This document shows positions 1 through 8,301 of a stretch of DNA of 23,503 nucleotides, piece after piece. The notes under the pieces are model-generated. The model was not told where the DNA came from. It was given only the letters and a program-made list of their open reading frames with translations, and made no database searches. The DNA comes from Asaia bogorensis (lineage in GTDB: Bacteria; Pseudomonadota; Alphaproteobacteria; Acetobacterales; Acetobacteraceae): assembly GCA_945886995.1 (NCBI GenBank), contig CAMCZJ010000015.1, positions 1-23,503 of the forward strand, written 5' to 3'. A program made the position numbers and the translations under genes. The stretch's first letter is position 1; the number at the start of each line of letters is the position of its first letter.

Positions 1-2
1 CT

Positions 3-1163
3 CTTGCGGTTTTTTTGCTGGCTGGGGCGCAAACCTTGGCCACCATGACGGTTTATGCGTTGCCTGTTTTGGTGGCCTATGCCGCGCCAGACTTCGGCAT
101 GGCGCGTGCAAATATCGGCTATCAGGTGGGCCTGATTTATCTCTGCGCGGTTTTTGCTTCCGCCTATGGTCCGCGCTGGCTGGCGATGTGGGGGCCTGCG
201 CGCACCACGCAAATTGCGCTAACCGCTGCGTCGATGGGCGTTGCCATGCTGAGCTTTGCGCAGCTTGCCATCGCCCTACCTGCGACGATGCTGATTGGCC
301 TTGCCTATGGGCTGACGAACCCGGCTGCGTCACAATTGCTTGGCAAGCTTGCGCCGCCGACACGGCGCAACATGGTGTTTGGCCTGAAGCAGATGGGCGT
401 GCCCTTTGGTGTGGCACTTGCAGGCTTGATGTTGCCCGGCACGGCAGAAATCTTGGGTTGGCGCAACGCCATGCTGATAGCGGCTGCGATGTTGCTTACC
501 ATGGTGATCGGGCTGCAATTCAAGCGCGCGGATTGGGATCAGGATCGCGGGGCGCCGGCCTTGCAGACAGGGCCGTTGCTGTTGCTCAAATCGCCCGCGC
601 TCGGTGTCATCGGCTTGGCGGCCGCGTGTTATGCCTTGGTGCAGATCGGCCTTGGCGCGCATATGGTCGCGATGTTGATTAGTGATTACGGCTGGGATTC
701 GGTTTCGGCTGGTGCGCTTGTTGGGCTTTGTCAGGTGGTTGGCGGGCTTTCGCGTATTGGCTGGGCATTGGTTGCGGATACAAAACTGGGTGGGCAGCGC
801 GTATTGATGATGATTGGCGCGCTGTCAGGCATTTTCCTGATGATGCTGCCTTTGGTTAGTGGCAGTCAGACCTTCCTGTTGGTGCTGCTTTTCATCGCCA
901 TTGGCGCGAGTACTGCTGGTTGGAATGGCGTATTGGTAGCGGAAAGCGTGCGCCTGGCCCCCGCCGGTGCTGCGGGTGCTGCATCCGGTGCGGTGATTTC
1001 ACTCAGCTTCGCCGGCGCCGTGCTTGGGCCGCCGCTGATTGCGTTGCTCGGGCAGGAATTGCATGGCTATCGCTACGCTTTCGCTATTCTGGCAGCGCTA
1101 CCACTTGCGGGCGCAGCGCTGTGCTGGTTCGGGCGCCACGCCCGCAAAGGAGATTTCGCATGA
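3..1163 (+). CDS. MFS transporter, 5'-truncated by the window edge
   Basis: The reading frame is open to the left edge (the first complete codon is at base 3), so the true start lies outside the window; the TTG at 15 is probably internal. About 387 codons are visible. The protein is strongly hydrophobic with roughly eleven or twelve membrane segments. Between the halves lies a basic cytoplasmic loop near the KRADWDQD stretch, the layout expected of a major facilitator superfamily permease of the inner membrane. Small-residue-rich helices (GAAGAASGAVISLSFAGAVLG) near the C-terminus are typical of the family. The substrate cannot be read from the sequence. The stop codon overlaps the start of the deacetylase downstream (ATGA at 1160-1163), so the two are translationally coupled and may handle the same compound. 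Confidence 0.85.
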   Translation, partial: LAVFLLAGAQTLATMTVYALPVLVAYAAPDFGMARANIGYQVGLIYLCAVFASAYGPRWLAMWGPARTTQIALTAASMGVAMLSFAQLAIALPATMLIGLAYGLTNPAASQLLGKLAPPTRRNMVFGLKQMGVPFGVALAGLMLPGTAEILGWRNAMLIAAAMLLTMVIGLQFKRADWDQDRGAPALQTGPLLLLKSPALGVIGLAAACYALVQIGLGAHMVAMLISDYGWDSVSAGALVGLCQVVGGLSRIGWALVADTKLGGQRVLMMIGALSGIFLMMLPLVSGSQTFLLVLLFIAIGASTAGWNGVLVAESVRLAPAGAAGAASGAVISLSFAGAVLGPPLIALLGQELHGYRYAFAILAALPLAGAALCWFGRHARKGDFA

Positions 1164-2053
1164 CACGCGATATGGTTGGCTATGGTGGCAAATGGCCTGA
1201 CATGCACTGGCCCAATGGCGCGAGGCTTGCCGTTTCTGTCGCGGTCAATTTCGAAGAAGGCGCAGAGCAGCAAGTGGGTGACGGAGACCCGCAATGCGAA
1301 CGCATGGGTGAAGTGATCAGCGTCGTCGCCCCCGGTGTGCGTGACATGGGCCAGGAACAGATTTTCGCTTATGGCACGCGCGCAGGTTTCTGGCGCATGC
1401 TTGATGCGCTGGATCGCCACGCGATGCCCGCCACTTTCCTGATGTGTGGCCGCGCTGTTGAACGGGCGCCCTCCCTCGCAGCCGAGGCAATCAAACGCGG
1501 CCATGAAGCCGCTGCGCATGGCTGGCTTTGGCGCCCTCAATCAGATTATACATCGCGCGAAGCGGAAGCCGCAGATCTTGATCGCTGCATTGCTGCCATC
1601 GCCAAAGCATGTGGCGAAGCTCCTCAGGGGTTTTTCTGTCGCGGTTCCGAAAGCTTCTGGACGCGCGGATTGCTGCAAGAACGCGGCTTCGTCTGGGTAT
1701 CCAACGCCTTTGATGATGATTTGCCCTATGATGATCCGGCGCATCCTGGGCTTTCAGTACTGCCCTATGCGCTCGATACCAATGATATGAAGTTCTTCCA
1801 CCCGAACGGCTTTGTTCGCGCCACGGAAATGGTTGAATATGTGAACGATGCGCTGGATGTTCTGCTGGCTGAAGCCAAGCAGGGCAAGCCGCGCTTGCTC
1901 AATATCGGCTATCATTTACGCATTGCAGGCCGGCCCGCACGTTTTCCAGCCTTTGAGAAAGTATTGGCGCGGCTTGCGGCATTGGGCGATCAGGTCTGGG
2001 TCGCGCGGCGCATTGATATCGCCAAAGCCTGGCGCGCTGCCACCCGCGCATAA
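1160..2053 (+). CDS. Polysaccharide deacetylase / PuuE-type allantoinase-like hydrolase
   Basis: A 297-residue protein starting at ATG 1160, preceded by the ribosome binding site AAAGGAGA at 1146-1153. The same frame is open further upstream, but that part overlaps the transporter out of frame, so I set the start at the coupled ATG. The NodB-like fold is suggested by the N-terminal VNFEEGAE motif, in place of the usual T-x-D-D-G, and by GHEAAAHGWLW, which supplies the HxxxxH metal ligands. This pattern is characteristic of the PuuE/allantoinase and chitin-deacetylase-like branch of carbohydrate esterase 4 relatives. It has no signal peptide, so it is probably cytosolic and acts on a small amide or ureide rather than on cell-wall polymer; that is inference. 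It is coupled to the MFS gene upstream, which could import the substrate. Confidence 0.8.
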   Translation: MTRDMVGYGGKWPDMHWPNGARLAVSVAVNFEEGAEQQVGDGDPQCERMGEVISVVAPGVRDMGQEQIFAYGTRAGFWRMLDALDRHAMPATFLMCGRAVERAPSLAAEAIKRGHEAAAHGWLWRPQSDYTSREAEAADLDRCIAAIAKACGEAPQGFFCRGSESFWTRGLLQERGFVWVSNAFDDDLPYDDPAHPGLSVLPYALDTNDMKFFHPNGFVRATEMVEYVNDALDVLLAEAKQGKPRLLNIGYHLRIAGRPARFPAFEKVLARLAALGDQVWVARRIDIAKAWRAATRA

Positions 2054-2084
2054 ACGCAAGCCACAGCACACCAAACACTCTGCC

Positions 2085-2681
2085 TCAGCCAGGCGGGACG
2101 GTCCGCGCCATGGCCGGCATGGCGGCAACCTTTGCGTACCAGGCTTCCAGCTTGGGATGCCCGGGCCGCCAGGGTTCATTGGCGTAACGGAAATCCATAT
2201 AGCCCAGAGCACAAGCGATGGTGATTTCGCCAATATTCGTCAGCATGCCAAGGCTATCGGCTTCCGCTTCCAAGACAGCGAGCGCTGCTTTCACCTTGGC
2301 TTGCTGCAAAGCGATGTAAGTCTGCCGTCCTTCATCCTGCGGCAGTGCAATTTCGCGCCGGCGCGGTTGTGTCGCATCCAGGATGCCATCGCCCAAAGCT
2401 TCCTGGCGCAACGCCTTCCAACGCGCCGGCCCAACAGGCGGAAACATCTTCGGCCCATCGCCGACACTGTCCAGATATTCGCAAATCACCGGGCTGTCAT
2501 AAAGCGCGGTGCCATCATCCAGCACCAGAGTCGGCACCTTGGAAAGCGGATTGACCTTCAGCAGCGCCGGATCGGTCGTACCAACCGTCCAAAGCTCCAC
2601 TTGCTTGTCAATGCCACGCTGGATCGCCAGTGCGACGCATTTGCGCACATAGGGGCTGTTGGGGGAGTAAGCGAGTTTCAT
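2085..2681 (-). CDS. Glutathione S-transferase family protein
   Basis: A 198-residue soluble protein. The N-terminal thioredoxin-like domain starts MKLAYSPNSPYVRKC, where the Ser-Pro-Tyr segment is the usual glutathione-activating region. It continues to NPLSKVPTLVLDDG (the cis-proline before TLV) and LYDSPVICEYLD (the Glu/Asp-Ser glutathione-binding turn). An all-helical C-terminal domain of about 110 residues follows. The length is normal for bacterial GSTs. The start ATG has an AAAGGAAA ribosome binding site a few bases upstream. It lies 35 bases downstream of the flavin oxidoreductase gene on the same strand, so the two are probably co-transcribed and may share a detoxification role against electrophiles. 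The specific substrate is unknown. It converges with the deacetylase gene, with about 30 bases between the stops. Confidence 0.85.
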   Translation of the reverse strand: MKLAYSPNSPYVRKCVALAIQRGIDKQVELWTVGTTDPALLKVNPLSKVPTLVLDDGTALYDSPVICEYLDSVGDGPKMFPPVGPARWKALRQEALGDGILDATQPRRREIALPQDEGRQTYIALQQAKVKAALAVLEAEADSLGMLTNIGEITIACALGYMDFRYANEPWRPGHPKLEAWYAKVAAMPAMARTVPPG

Positions 2682-2716
2682 ATTGCGTTTCCTTTCTTTG
2701 TATCAGGGCAATTTGA

Positions 2717-3871
2717 TCATGCCGGCGGTGTGCCGAGTGCATTCATCACGGCACCGCGCTTTTCCATCCACCAGCCATGCTGCGGCGGCCAGCAGCCGAA
2801 GACTTCCTCGGTTGTGCCGGGTTCCAGCACGGCGCGCGCATGTAACGGCCAATTCGGGTTATTCATGCCTTCGCGCCCAACCGCAATCAGGTCTGCGTCA
2901 CCCACGGCCAAAGCCGCTTCGGCCTGATGCGGGCCAATGATCAACCCAACCGCCATGGATTTCATGCCAAGCTCTCGGCGGATTTGCGCGGCATAGGGAA
3001 TCTGAAAACCATAACCGCGCGGCACGCGCTTGCTGCCCGTGGCGCTGCCACCAATGCCACCTGAAGAACAATCCATCACATCCACGCCAAGCTTTTGGCA
3101 TTCGCGCGCATAAGCAACACTATCTTCCATTTCCCAACCGCCATCAGCGCCATCCACCGCAGAAATGCGCACGAATAATGGCAGATTTTCCGGCCAGGCT
3201 TCGCGCACCGCACGCACAATCTCAAGCGGGAAGCGCATGCGCCCGGCCAGATCGCCACCATATTCATCATTACGCGCATTGCTGAGTGGCGAGAGGAATT
3301 GATGGAGCAGATAGCCATGCGCGCAATGCACCTCAATCGCCTCATAGCCAGCCGCAAGCGCACGGCGTGCAGCGGTGGCGAAGGCTTCGCGAATATCCGC
3401 CATGCCTTCCTTGGTGAGCGCTTCGGGCTGCACATGGCCTTCGCCAATCGCCGTCGCAGTCGGCCCAACCAGCGGCCAGGGCTTTTCTCCCTTGGCGATC
3501 TCGGGCGCACCAAGCGGCCCATTGCCTTCAAAGGCGCGCTGCGAAGAACCCTTACGCCCTGCATGGCCAAGCTGCATCGCCGGCACCGCACCCTGCGCCT
3601 TAATGAAGCGCGCCAATCGCTGCACCGGTTCAATATGCGCATCAGACCAAAGCCCAAGATCACCATGGGTAATGCGCCCTTCGCGCATTACGCTTGTGAC
3701 TTCGGTGAAGATCAGTCCAAAGCCGCCAACAGCAAAGCGACCAAGTTGCACCATATGCCAATCATTCGCCAACCCTTCGATCGCAGAATACTGACAAAGC
3801 GGCGGCATCACCACGCGATTGGGGATCGTCACACTGCGAATGGTGAGTGGCGAGAAAAGCAAGGAACCCAT
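2717..3871 (-). CDS. NADH:flavin oxidoreductase, Old Yellow Enzyme family (YqjM-like)
   Basis: A 384-residue FMN-dependent ene-reductase with a TIM-barrel. The N-terminal segment PPLCQYSA puts Cys26 and Tyr28 exactly where the YqjM or thermophilic-like OYE class has its flavin-tuning Cys and Tyr. EVHCAHGYLLHQFLSPLSNARNDEYGG carries the His-x-x-His substrate-anion-binding pair and the family's best-known signature. GRKGS and WSDAHI are also class-typical. The enzyme would reduce activated C=C bonds of enones or related electrophiles with NAD(P)H in the cytosol; the natural substrate is not readable. GGAG lies six bases before the ATG. It is the first gene of a likely two-gene unit with the GST. 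It diverges from the LysE gene across about 165 bases that presumably hold both promoters. Confidence 0.9.
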   Translation of the reverse strand: MGSLLFSPLTIRSVTIPNRVVMPPLCQYSAIEGLANDWHMVQLGRFAVGGFGLIFTEVTSVMREGRITHGDLGLWSDAHIEPVQRLARFIKAQGAVPAMQLGHAGRKGSSQRAFEGNGPLGAPEIAKGEKPWPLVGPTATAIGEGHVQPEALTKEGMADIREAFATAARRALAAGYEAIEVHCAHGYLLHQFLSPLSNARNDEYGGDLAGRMRFPLEIVRAVREAWPENLPLFVRISAVDGADGGWEMEDSVAYARECQKLGVDVMDCSSGGIGGSATGSKRVPRGYGFQIPYAAQIRRELGMKSMAVGLIIGPHQAEAALAVGDADLIAVGREGMNNPNWPLHARAVLEPGTTEEVFGCWPPQHGWWMEKRGAVMNALGTPPA

Positions 3872-4037
3872 GGGGCGTCTCCGATAAGGCTAGTGTTTCG
3901 CGCAGCGTGATACAACTTGGCGGGCGCGTCCAGACTACGCGGGGGCGAAGCCGCCATCCTGCACGCGCCATTGCCTCAGCATCACTGTCCGGTTAGGGAA
4001 CGCGCTCTCTGCCCGCCCAACCACAGGGAAAAGCGCA

Positions 4038-4634
4038 ATGAATGATCCACTTTTCTGGGCGCTGATTGGTTTCGCCTTGACCACAAGCTGCACGCCCGGG
4101 CCGAACAACGCCATGCTCACGGCTTCCGGCGCCAATTTCGGCTTTCGTCGTGCTGTGCCGCATATGCTTGGGATTATTCTCGGCTTTCCGGCCATGGTGC
4201 TCGCGATTGGGCTTGGTCTTGGCACGGTTTTCACCGCGCTGCCTTGGCTGCACCTGGCGCTGAAATATGTCGGCGCGGCCTATATGCTTTACCTCGCCTG
4301 GCGCATTGCAACTGCCGGGCGCGGCAAGGGCGCAGCCGGTGCGAAGCCCATCAGGTTTTTCGAAGCGGCAGGCTTTCAATGGGTCAATCCCAAGGCCTGG
4401 ATCATGGCGGTTGGTGCACTCGCCGCCTATACCCTGCCCGAGGCGCCTGTCTGGTCTGAGGCAGCACGCGTGGCGGCTGCCTTTCTGGTCTCTGGCATCA
4501 TCTCCTCAACGCTGTGGTGCGGCTTTGGTGTGGCGATTGGCAGATTGCTGACCTCCGATCGTGCTTTTCGGCTTTTCAACTGTGCCATGGGCTTGGCATT
4601 AGTCGCCTCACTCATTCCCGTTTTCATCCTCTAA
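4038..4634 (+). CDS. LysE/RhtB family amino-acid exporter
   Basis: A 198-residue membrane protein with about six transmembrane helices. It has the family signature TSCTPGPNNAML near residue 15-25 and the conserved GFQWVNPKAW segment in the middle, both typical of LysE/RhtB translocators. The family exports amino acids or their derivatives by proton exchange; the substrate here is not determinable. The start ATG has an AGGGAAAA ribosome binding site. The gene ends only 18 bases before the YeeE-type gene, which carries its own AAGGAAGG site in that gap, so the two are probably one transcript. The exporter could drain a cysteine-like or sulfur-containing product of the genes that follow, but this rests only on position. 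Confidence 0.88.
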   Translation: MNDPLFWALIGFALTTSCTPGPNNAMLTASGANFGFRRAVPHMLGIILGFPAMVLAIGLGLGTVFTALPWLHLALKYVGAAYMLYLAWRIATAGRGKGAAGAKPIRFFEAAGFQWVNPKAWIMAVGALAAYTLPEAPVWSEAARVAAAFLVSGIISSTLWCGFGVAIGRLLTSDRAFRLFNCAMGLALVASLIPVFIL

Positions 4635-4652
4635 CAAGGAAGGCGCATTCCC

Positions 4653-5801
4653 TTGGCCCAAGCCCTGCCTGCCATTGTTGCAGCCTTGCTCTTGCTGCTT
4701 GGCGCGCTTGGGCTTGCGGTGACCTTTAGCGGCAATCACGCACTGCTTTGGGCGCTTGGCGCGGCGCTTGGCTATACGCTTTATCGTGGTTCCTTCAGCT
4801 TCGCCGGCGCCTTTCGCTTGGCCCTGGCGGAAGGGCGTGGCGCAGGGCTGCGCGCGCAGATGCTCATGCTCGCCATTCTGGTAACCGTCATGCTCCCCGC
4901 CATCCAGGCGGGCACGCTGGCCGGCGCACCGGTGCGCGGCATTGTTTTTCCAGCAGGCATGGCGGTCATTATTGGCGCCTTCATCTTCGGCATTGGCATG
5001 CAATTAGGCGGCGGCTGCGCTTCCGGCACGCTCTACACCGCAGGCGGCGGCAATACGCGCATGCTGCTGACGCTGATTTTCTTTGTCGCCGGCGCTACCA
5101 TTGCCGCCTTCGATTCCGAAAGATGGTCTGATCTACCCACCCTATCAGCCACAACACTGCCGGAACTGTTTGGCCTATGGCCCGCGCTGTTTGGCAGCCT
5201 CACGATCTTCCTTTTGGTAGCGCTGGGGTCGCGCATTCTTGAACAACGTCGCCATGGCCAGGTTGAACCCATATTCAGCGCACCATCGCCGGAGGCATCA
5301 CGGCGCTGGTCCTTGGCGCTTGCAGCGATCATCCTCGCCGCGCTCAATATCCTCACGCTTTGGGCGGCGGGGCGGCCCTGGGTGATCACCGCTGCCTTTC
5401 CGCTTTGGGGCTCACGCATTGTCGCTGAGTTTGGTTGGGATGAACCGGCCTTCTGGAGCTATTGGGAAGACCCGACACGCACGGAAGCCTTTCTTCGCCC
5501 CGTGCTTGCGGAACGCAGCAGCGTGATGAATTTCGGCCTGATGCTTGGCGCATTTTTCGCGGCGTCACTCGCGGCGCGCTTCAACCCTGAATGGCGCCTA
5601 CCATGGCGGCATGTTTCTGCCTCGGTCATCGGGGGGCTTTTGCTCGGCTATGGGGCGGTCATGGCCTCGGGCTGCAATATCAGCGCCTATGTGGCGGGCA
5701 TCGCCTCTGGCAGCTTGCATGGCTGGCTTTGGATCCTGCCTGGGCTTGCTGGCAATTGGCTCGGGCTATATCTGCGCCCGCTTTTCGGGTTGAATCGCTG
5801 A
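4653..5801 (+). CDS. YeeE/YedE family sulfur-compound (thiosulfate) transporter
   Basis: A 382-residue membrane protein with about nine or ten helices. The start is TTG at 4653, chosen because AAGGAAGG at about 4636-4643 is correctly spaced and the protein aligns in size with the family. The two cysteine signatures of the family are present: GGGCASGTLYTAGGGN in the first half and MASGCNISAYVAGIASGSLHGW in the second. In characterised YeeE (TsuA) proteins these cysteines relay thiosulfate across the inner membrane. That chemistry agrees with the sulfur-oxidation genes just downstream. Likely role: uptake of thiosulfate or a similar reduced sulfur compound. It could be co-transcribed with the LysE gene upstream. 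About 150 non-coding bases separate it from the cytochrome gene. Confidence 0.88.
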   Translation: MAQALPAIVAALLLLLGALGLAVTFSGNHALLWALGAALGYTLYRGSFSFAGAFRLALAEGRGAGLRAQMLMLAILVTVMLPAIQAGTLAGAPVRGIVFPAGMAVIIGAFIFGIGMQLGGGCASGTLYTAGGGNTRMLLTLIFFVAGATIAAFDSERWSDLPTLSATTLPELFGLWPALFGSLTIFLLVALGSRILEQRRHGQVEPIFSAPSPEASRRWSLALAAIILAALNILTLWAAGRPWVITAAFPLWGSRIVAEFGWDEPAFWSYWEDPTRTEAFLRPVLAERSSVMNFGLMLGAFFAASLAARFNPEWRLPWRHVSASVIGGLLLGYGAVMASGCNISAYVAGIASGSLHGWLWILPGLAGNWLGLYLRPLFGLNR

Positions 5802-5839
5802 GGAGAATTTTTCGCGCTTTCGCAGTGCCACAGAAGGCT

Positions 5840-5901
5840 TATTCGCCGGTTTAATCGAAGAATAGCAACAAATTATTTCACTTGCGGCCTATCTTTGCCG
5901 C
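5840..5901 (+). promoter_or_regulatory. Putative operator/promoter region of the fcc-sox genes
   Basis: The 150-base gap before the cytochrome gene is AT-rich compared with its flanks and holds two short inverted repeats: TATTC at 5840-5844 with GAATA at 5860-5864, and GCGGC at 5884-5888 with GCCGC at 5897-5901. Sox/Fcc operons are often controlled by ArsR-type repressors that bind such dyads, but no regulator gene is next to this one and I cannot assign one. Confidence 0.25.
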
Positions 5902-5952
5902 AGTCATATCCTTGCCCAGCAGGGCGTCAACATGCCCAATTGGGAGAAAATT

Positions 5953-6252
5953 ATGCTTCGCCTCCTGTTCTTAGGCTTTGCCTTATGCGCGCTTGGCGGG
6001 GGTGCCCATGCGCAGGCCCCATCTACGGCTGCTGTCATCCTGGCTGAGGCTTGTTTTGGATGTCACGGCCCCAACGGGCAGGGCGCCACAGGCGGCGCCG
6101 CTATCGCCGGAAGGGATAAGGCTGAACTGGCTGCGACACTCCTTGCGTTCCGCAGCAATGAACGCCCAGGCACCATTATGGGGCGTATCGCACGTGGTTA
6201 CAGCGATGCCGAGATTGCCGCTATCGCCGACCATTTAGCCCGCCTGCGTTGA
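5953..6252 (+). CDS. Monohaem c-type cytochrome, FccA/SoxE-like
   Basis: I prefer the ATG at 5953 (99 residues) because GGGAG at 5942-5946 sits six bases upstream and the protein then begins directly with a signal peptide (MLRLLFLGFALCALGGGAHAQ); an in-frame ATG at 5932 would add seven polar residues. The mature periplasmic part has one haem-binding site, C34-F-G-C37-H38, and Met76 in GTIMGRIARGYSDAEIAAIADHL is the likely sixth ligand. It is a class I cytochrome of minimal size. The flavoprotein gene follows after 10 bases, so this is most simply the electron-accepting haem subunit of flavocytochrome c sulfide dehydrogenase. Diheme FccA forms exist elsewhere; this is the single-haem version. 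Confidence 0.85.
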   Translation: MLRLLFLGFALCALGGGAHAQAPSTAAVILAEACFGCHGPNGQGATGGAAIAGRDKAELAATLLAFRSNERPGTIMGRIARGYSDAEIAAIADHLARLR

Positions 6253-6262
6253 GGATCACGCC

Positions 6263-7540
6263 ATGCCCAATATCTTGACCCGCCGCGCGCTTTTCGCCGC
6301 CACTGCACTTATCGCCGCGCCCGCTACGCTGCGCGCCCAAACCAGTGCGCGCCTGGTGATTGTTGGTGGTGGCTTTGGTGGTGCCTCCGCGGCATCCTTT
6401 GCCCGGCGGCATTACCCTGATGTGCAAGTCACGCTGGTTGAAGCCAATCAGCGTTTCGTCACTTGCCCTTATGGCAATCTGTTGTTGGCCGGGGAAAGGC
6501 AGATCAACCAGATCAGCCATTCATATGATGGGCTGCGTTCGCGCGGCGTGCGCGTTCTGCATGACCGCGCCATAGGCATTGACGCGCCGACCAAGCGGGT
6601 GCGGCTGCAAGGCGGAGAAACGCTTACCTATGACCGCCTGATTCTCTCCCCCGGTATCGCCATACGATGGGGGGCGATTGAAGGTTATGATCAGGCCGCG
6701 GCGGAAGTCATGCCCCATGCCTGGATTCCAGGGGATGGCACACAAACCCTATTGCTGCGACGCCAATTGGAAGCGATGCCGGATGGTGGCGTGGTTGGCC
6801 TTGCCATTCCGGCCAATCCCTTCCGCTGCCCGCCCGGGCCTTATGAACGCATCAGCATGATTGCGCATTATCTGAAGAAGCATAAGCCAAGGTCCAAAAT
6901 CCTGGCGCTGGATGCCAAGGAAGCCTTCAGCAAACAGGGGCTTTTCCAGGATGGTTGGCGCGCCCTTTACGGGGATATGATTGAATGGGTTCCCGGCAAT
7001 CGTGATGGCAAGGTGGTGAAGGTTGACCCGCGTGAGAGGATTTTGGAAACCGAATTCGGCACGCGCCACAATGTGGATGTGGCGAATGTGATCCCGCCGC
7101 AATCCGCCGCCGCCATTGCCATTGAATCCGGGCTTGCCAATGATACTGGCTGGGTGCCGGTGAATACGCGCAGCTTTGAAGCGCGCGCCGCGCAAGGCAT
7201 TCATGTCATTGGTGATGCCAATATCCCCGGCCCCATGCCGAAATCCGGCTATATCGCCCATTCCACCGCGAAACAGGCGGTTGCCAGCGCGCTGGCCGGG
7301 CTGCGTGGGGAAGCGCCACCCGAAGCGGTTTATTTCAACACCTGCTATAGCCATGTCGGCACGGATTACGGCATTTCCGTTGTGGGCATCTTTCGCCCCA
7401 ATGCGGATGGCACCGCCATTGCCGAAGTGCCCAATTCGGGCGGTGTCTCGCCACGCGGGGATCTGCCGGAACAGCGCCGGCTTGAAGCGATTTATGCCGA
7501 TACCTGGTATGAAGCCATCACCAAATCCATGTTCGGTTGA
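6263..7540 (+). CDS. fccB: Flavocytochrome c sulfide dehydrogenase, flavoprotein subunit (FccB/SoxF)
   Basis: A 425-residue FAD protein with a twin-arginine type leader (TRRALFAATALIAAPATLRAQ), so it is exported folded with its cofactor. The dinucleotide-binding motif VGGGFGG lies at about 34-40 and the C-terminal FAD motif IHVIGDA at about 313-319. Cys189 in NPFRCPPGPYER and Cys361 in FNTCYSHVGTDYGISV match the two cysteines that form the redox disulfide next to FAD in known FccB. The enzyme oxidises sulfide (or a persulfide on a carrier) and passes electrons to the partner cytochrome. GAGGA at 6251-6255 overlaps the stop of the cytochrome gene and serves as ribosome binding site. soxY starts on the last base of this gene, indicating tight coupling. 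Confidence 0.9.
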   Translation: MPNILTRRALFAATALIAAPATLRAQTSARLVIVGGGFGGASAASFARRHYPDVQVTLVEANQRFVTCPYGNLLLAGERQINQISHSYDGLRSRGVRVLHDRAIGIDAPTKRVRLQGGETLTYDRLILSPGIAIRWGAIEGYDQAAAEVMPHAWIPGDGTQTLLLRRQLEAMPDGGVVGLAIPANPFRCPPGPYERISMIAHYLKKHKPRSKILALDAKEAFSKQGLFQDGWRALYGDMIEWVPGNRDGKVVKVDPRERILETEFGTRHNVDVANVIPPQSAAAIAIESGLANDTGWVPVNTRSFEARAAQGIHVIGDANIPGPMPKSGYIAHSTAKQAVASALAGLRGEAPPEAVYFNTCYSHVGTDYGISVVGIFRPNADGTAIAEVPNSGGVSPRGDLPEQRRLEAIYADTWYEAITKSMFG

Positions 7541-7968
7541 TGAGAATACATCGAAGAACCTGCCTTGCGCTGCTGGCGCTGCCCTTCGCCGCCACCGCGC
7601 AGACCGAAGAAGCGCTCCGCACAGCCATACGCGACGCAATTGGGGAAAAGCCAGCGGCTGATGGTGGCATTACGCTCCGTGTCCCGGCACTCGCTGAAAA
7701 TGGTGGGCAGGTACCGCTTGGTATCGTCGTGGAAAGCCCAATGACGCTACAGGACCATGTCACCGCCATTCATGTTTTTGCCACGCGCAACCCAACGCCT
7801 GGGATCGCGACTTTCCGCCTGACACCGATGCTCGCGCGCGCCGAAGTGCAAACGCGCATTCGGCTGGCGGAAGATCAGCGCCTGATCGTGCTCGCGGAAA
7901 CCAGCACGGGCCGCGTCATGCGCGCCAGCGCGGAATTGCGCGTGGGTGCTGGGGGGTGCCTGTCATGA
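7540..7968 (+). CDS. soxY: Thiosulfate-oxidation carrier protein SoxY
   Basis: A 142-residue protein. Start ATG 7540 shares one base with the fccB stop (TGATG). The N-terminal RIHRRTCLALLALPFAATAQ resembles a twin-arginine leader, as expected since SoxYZ is exported as a complex. The C-terminus is VGAGGCLS. In SoxY the sulfur substrate is carried on a cysteine of a flexible C-terminal GGCGG arm; here the cysteine (Cys140) is still third from the end, but the last two glycines are replaced by Leu-Ser. The body (LRVPALAENGGQVPLGIVVESPM) matches the family's immunoglobulin-like domain. It works with SoxZ, whose start codon overlaps its stop. Confidence 0.85.
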   Translation: MRIHRRTCLALLALPFAATAQTEEALRTAIRDAIGEKPAADGGITLRVPALAENGGQVPLGIVVESPMTLQDHVTAIHVFATRNPTPGIATFRLTPMLARAEVQTRIRLAEDQRLIVLAETSTGRVMRASAELRVGAGGCLS

Positions 7969-8294
7969 GCACGCTCACCTCTCAGCCCCGCATTCGCATC
8001 CCGCGCAGCGCCCGCGCAGGTGAGGTGATTGAAATCCGCACGCTGATTGAACACCCGATGGAAACGGGGCTGCGTCATGAAGCGGGCCGTGCTTTGCCGC
8101 GCGATATGCTGACGCGGCTTTTGGTGCGCATGAATGGTGAAACATTGTTCAGTGCCGATTTCCAGAATGGCACCGCAACCAACCCCTATCACGTGTTCTT
8201 CGTGCGCGTTGAAAAATCAAGCCAATTCGAATTCATCTGGACTGATGAAAGGGGCCGCCAGGCGCGCACTGAAGCGCGCGTGGCGGTGGCGTAG
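7965..8294 (+). CDS. soxZ: Thiosulfate-oxidation carrier partner SoxZ
   Basis: A 109-residue protein without signal peptide, starting at ATG 7965 in an ATGA overlap with the soxY stop; an in-frame GTG at 7956 is less likely. Segments RIRIPRSARAGEVIEIRTLIEHPMETGLR and NPYHVFFVRVEKSSQFEFIWTDERG are typical of SoxZ, an immunoglobulin-like partner that forms the SoxYZ heterodimer and is co-exported by piggyback on the SoxY leader. It is the last gene of the sulfur module; its stop lies seven bases from the stop of the convergent tupA gene. Confidence 0.9.
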   Translation: MSTLTSQPRIRIPRSARAGEVIEIRTLIEHPMETGLRHEAGRALPRDMLTRLLVRMNGETLFSADFQNGTATNPYHVFFVRVEKSSQFEFIWTDERGRQARTEARVAVA

Positions 8295-8301
8295 GACCAG
8301 T

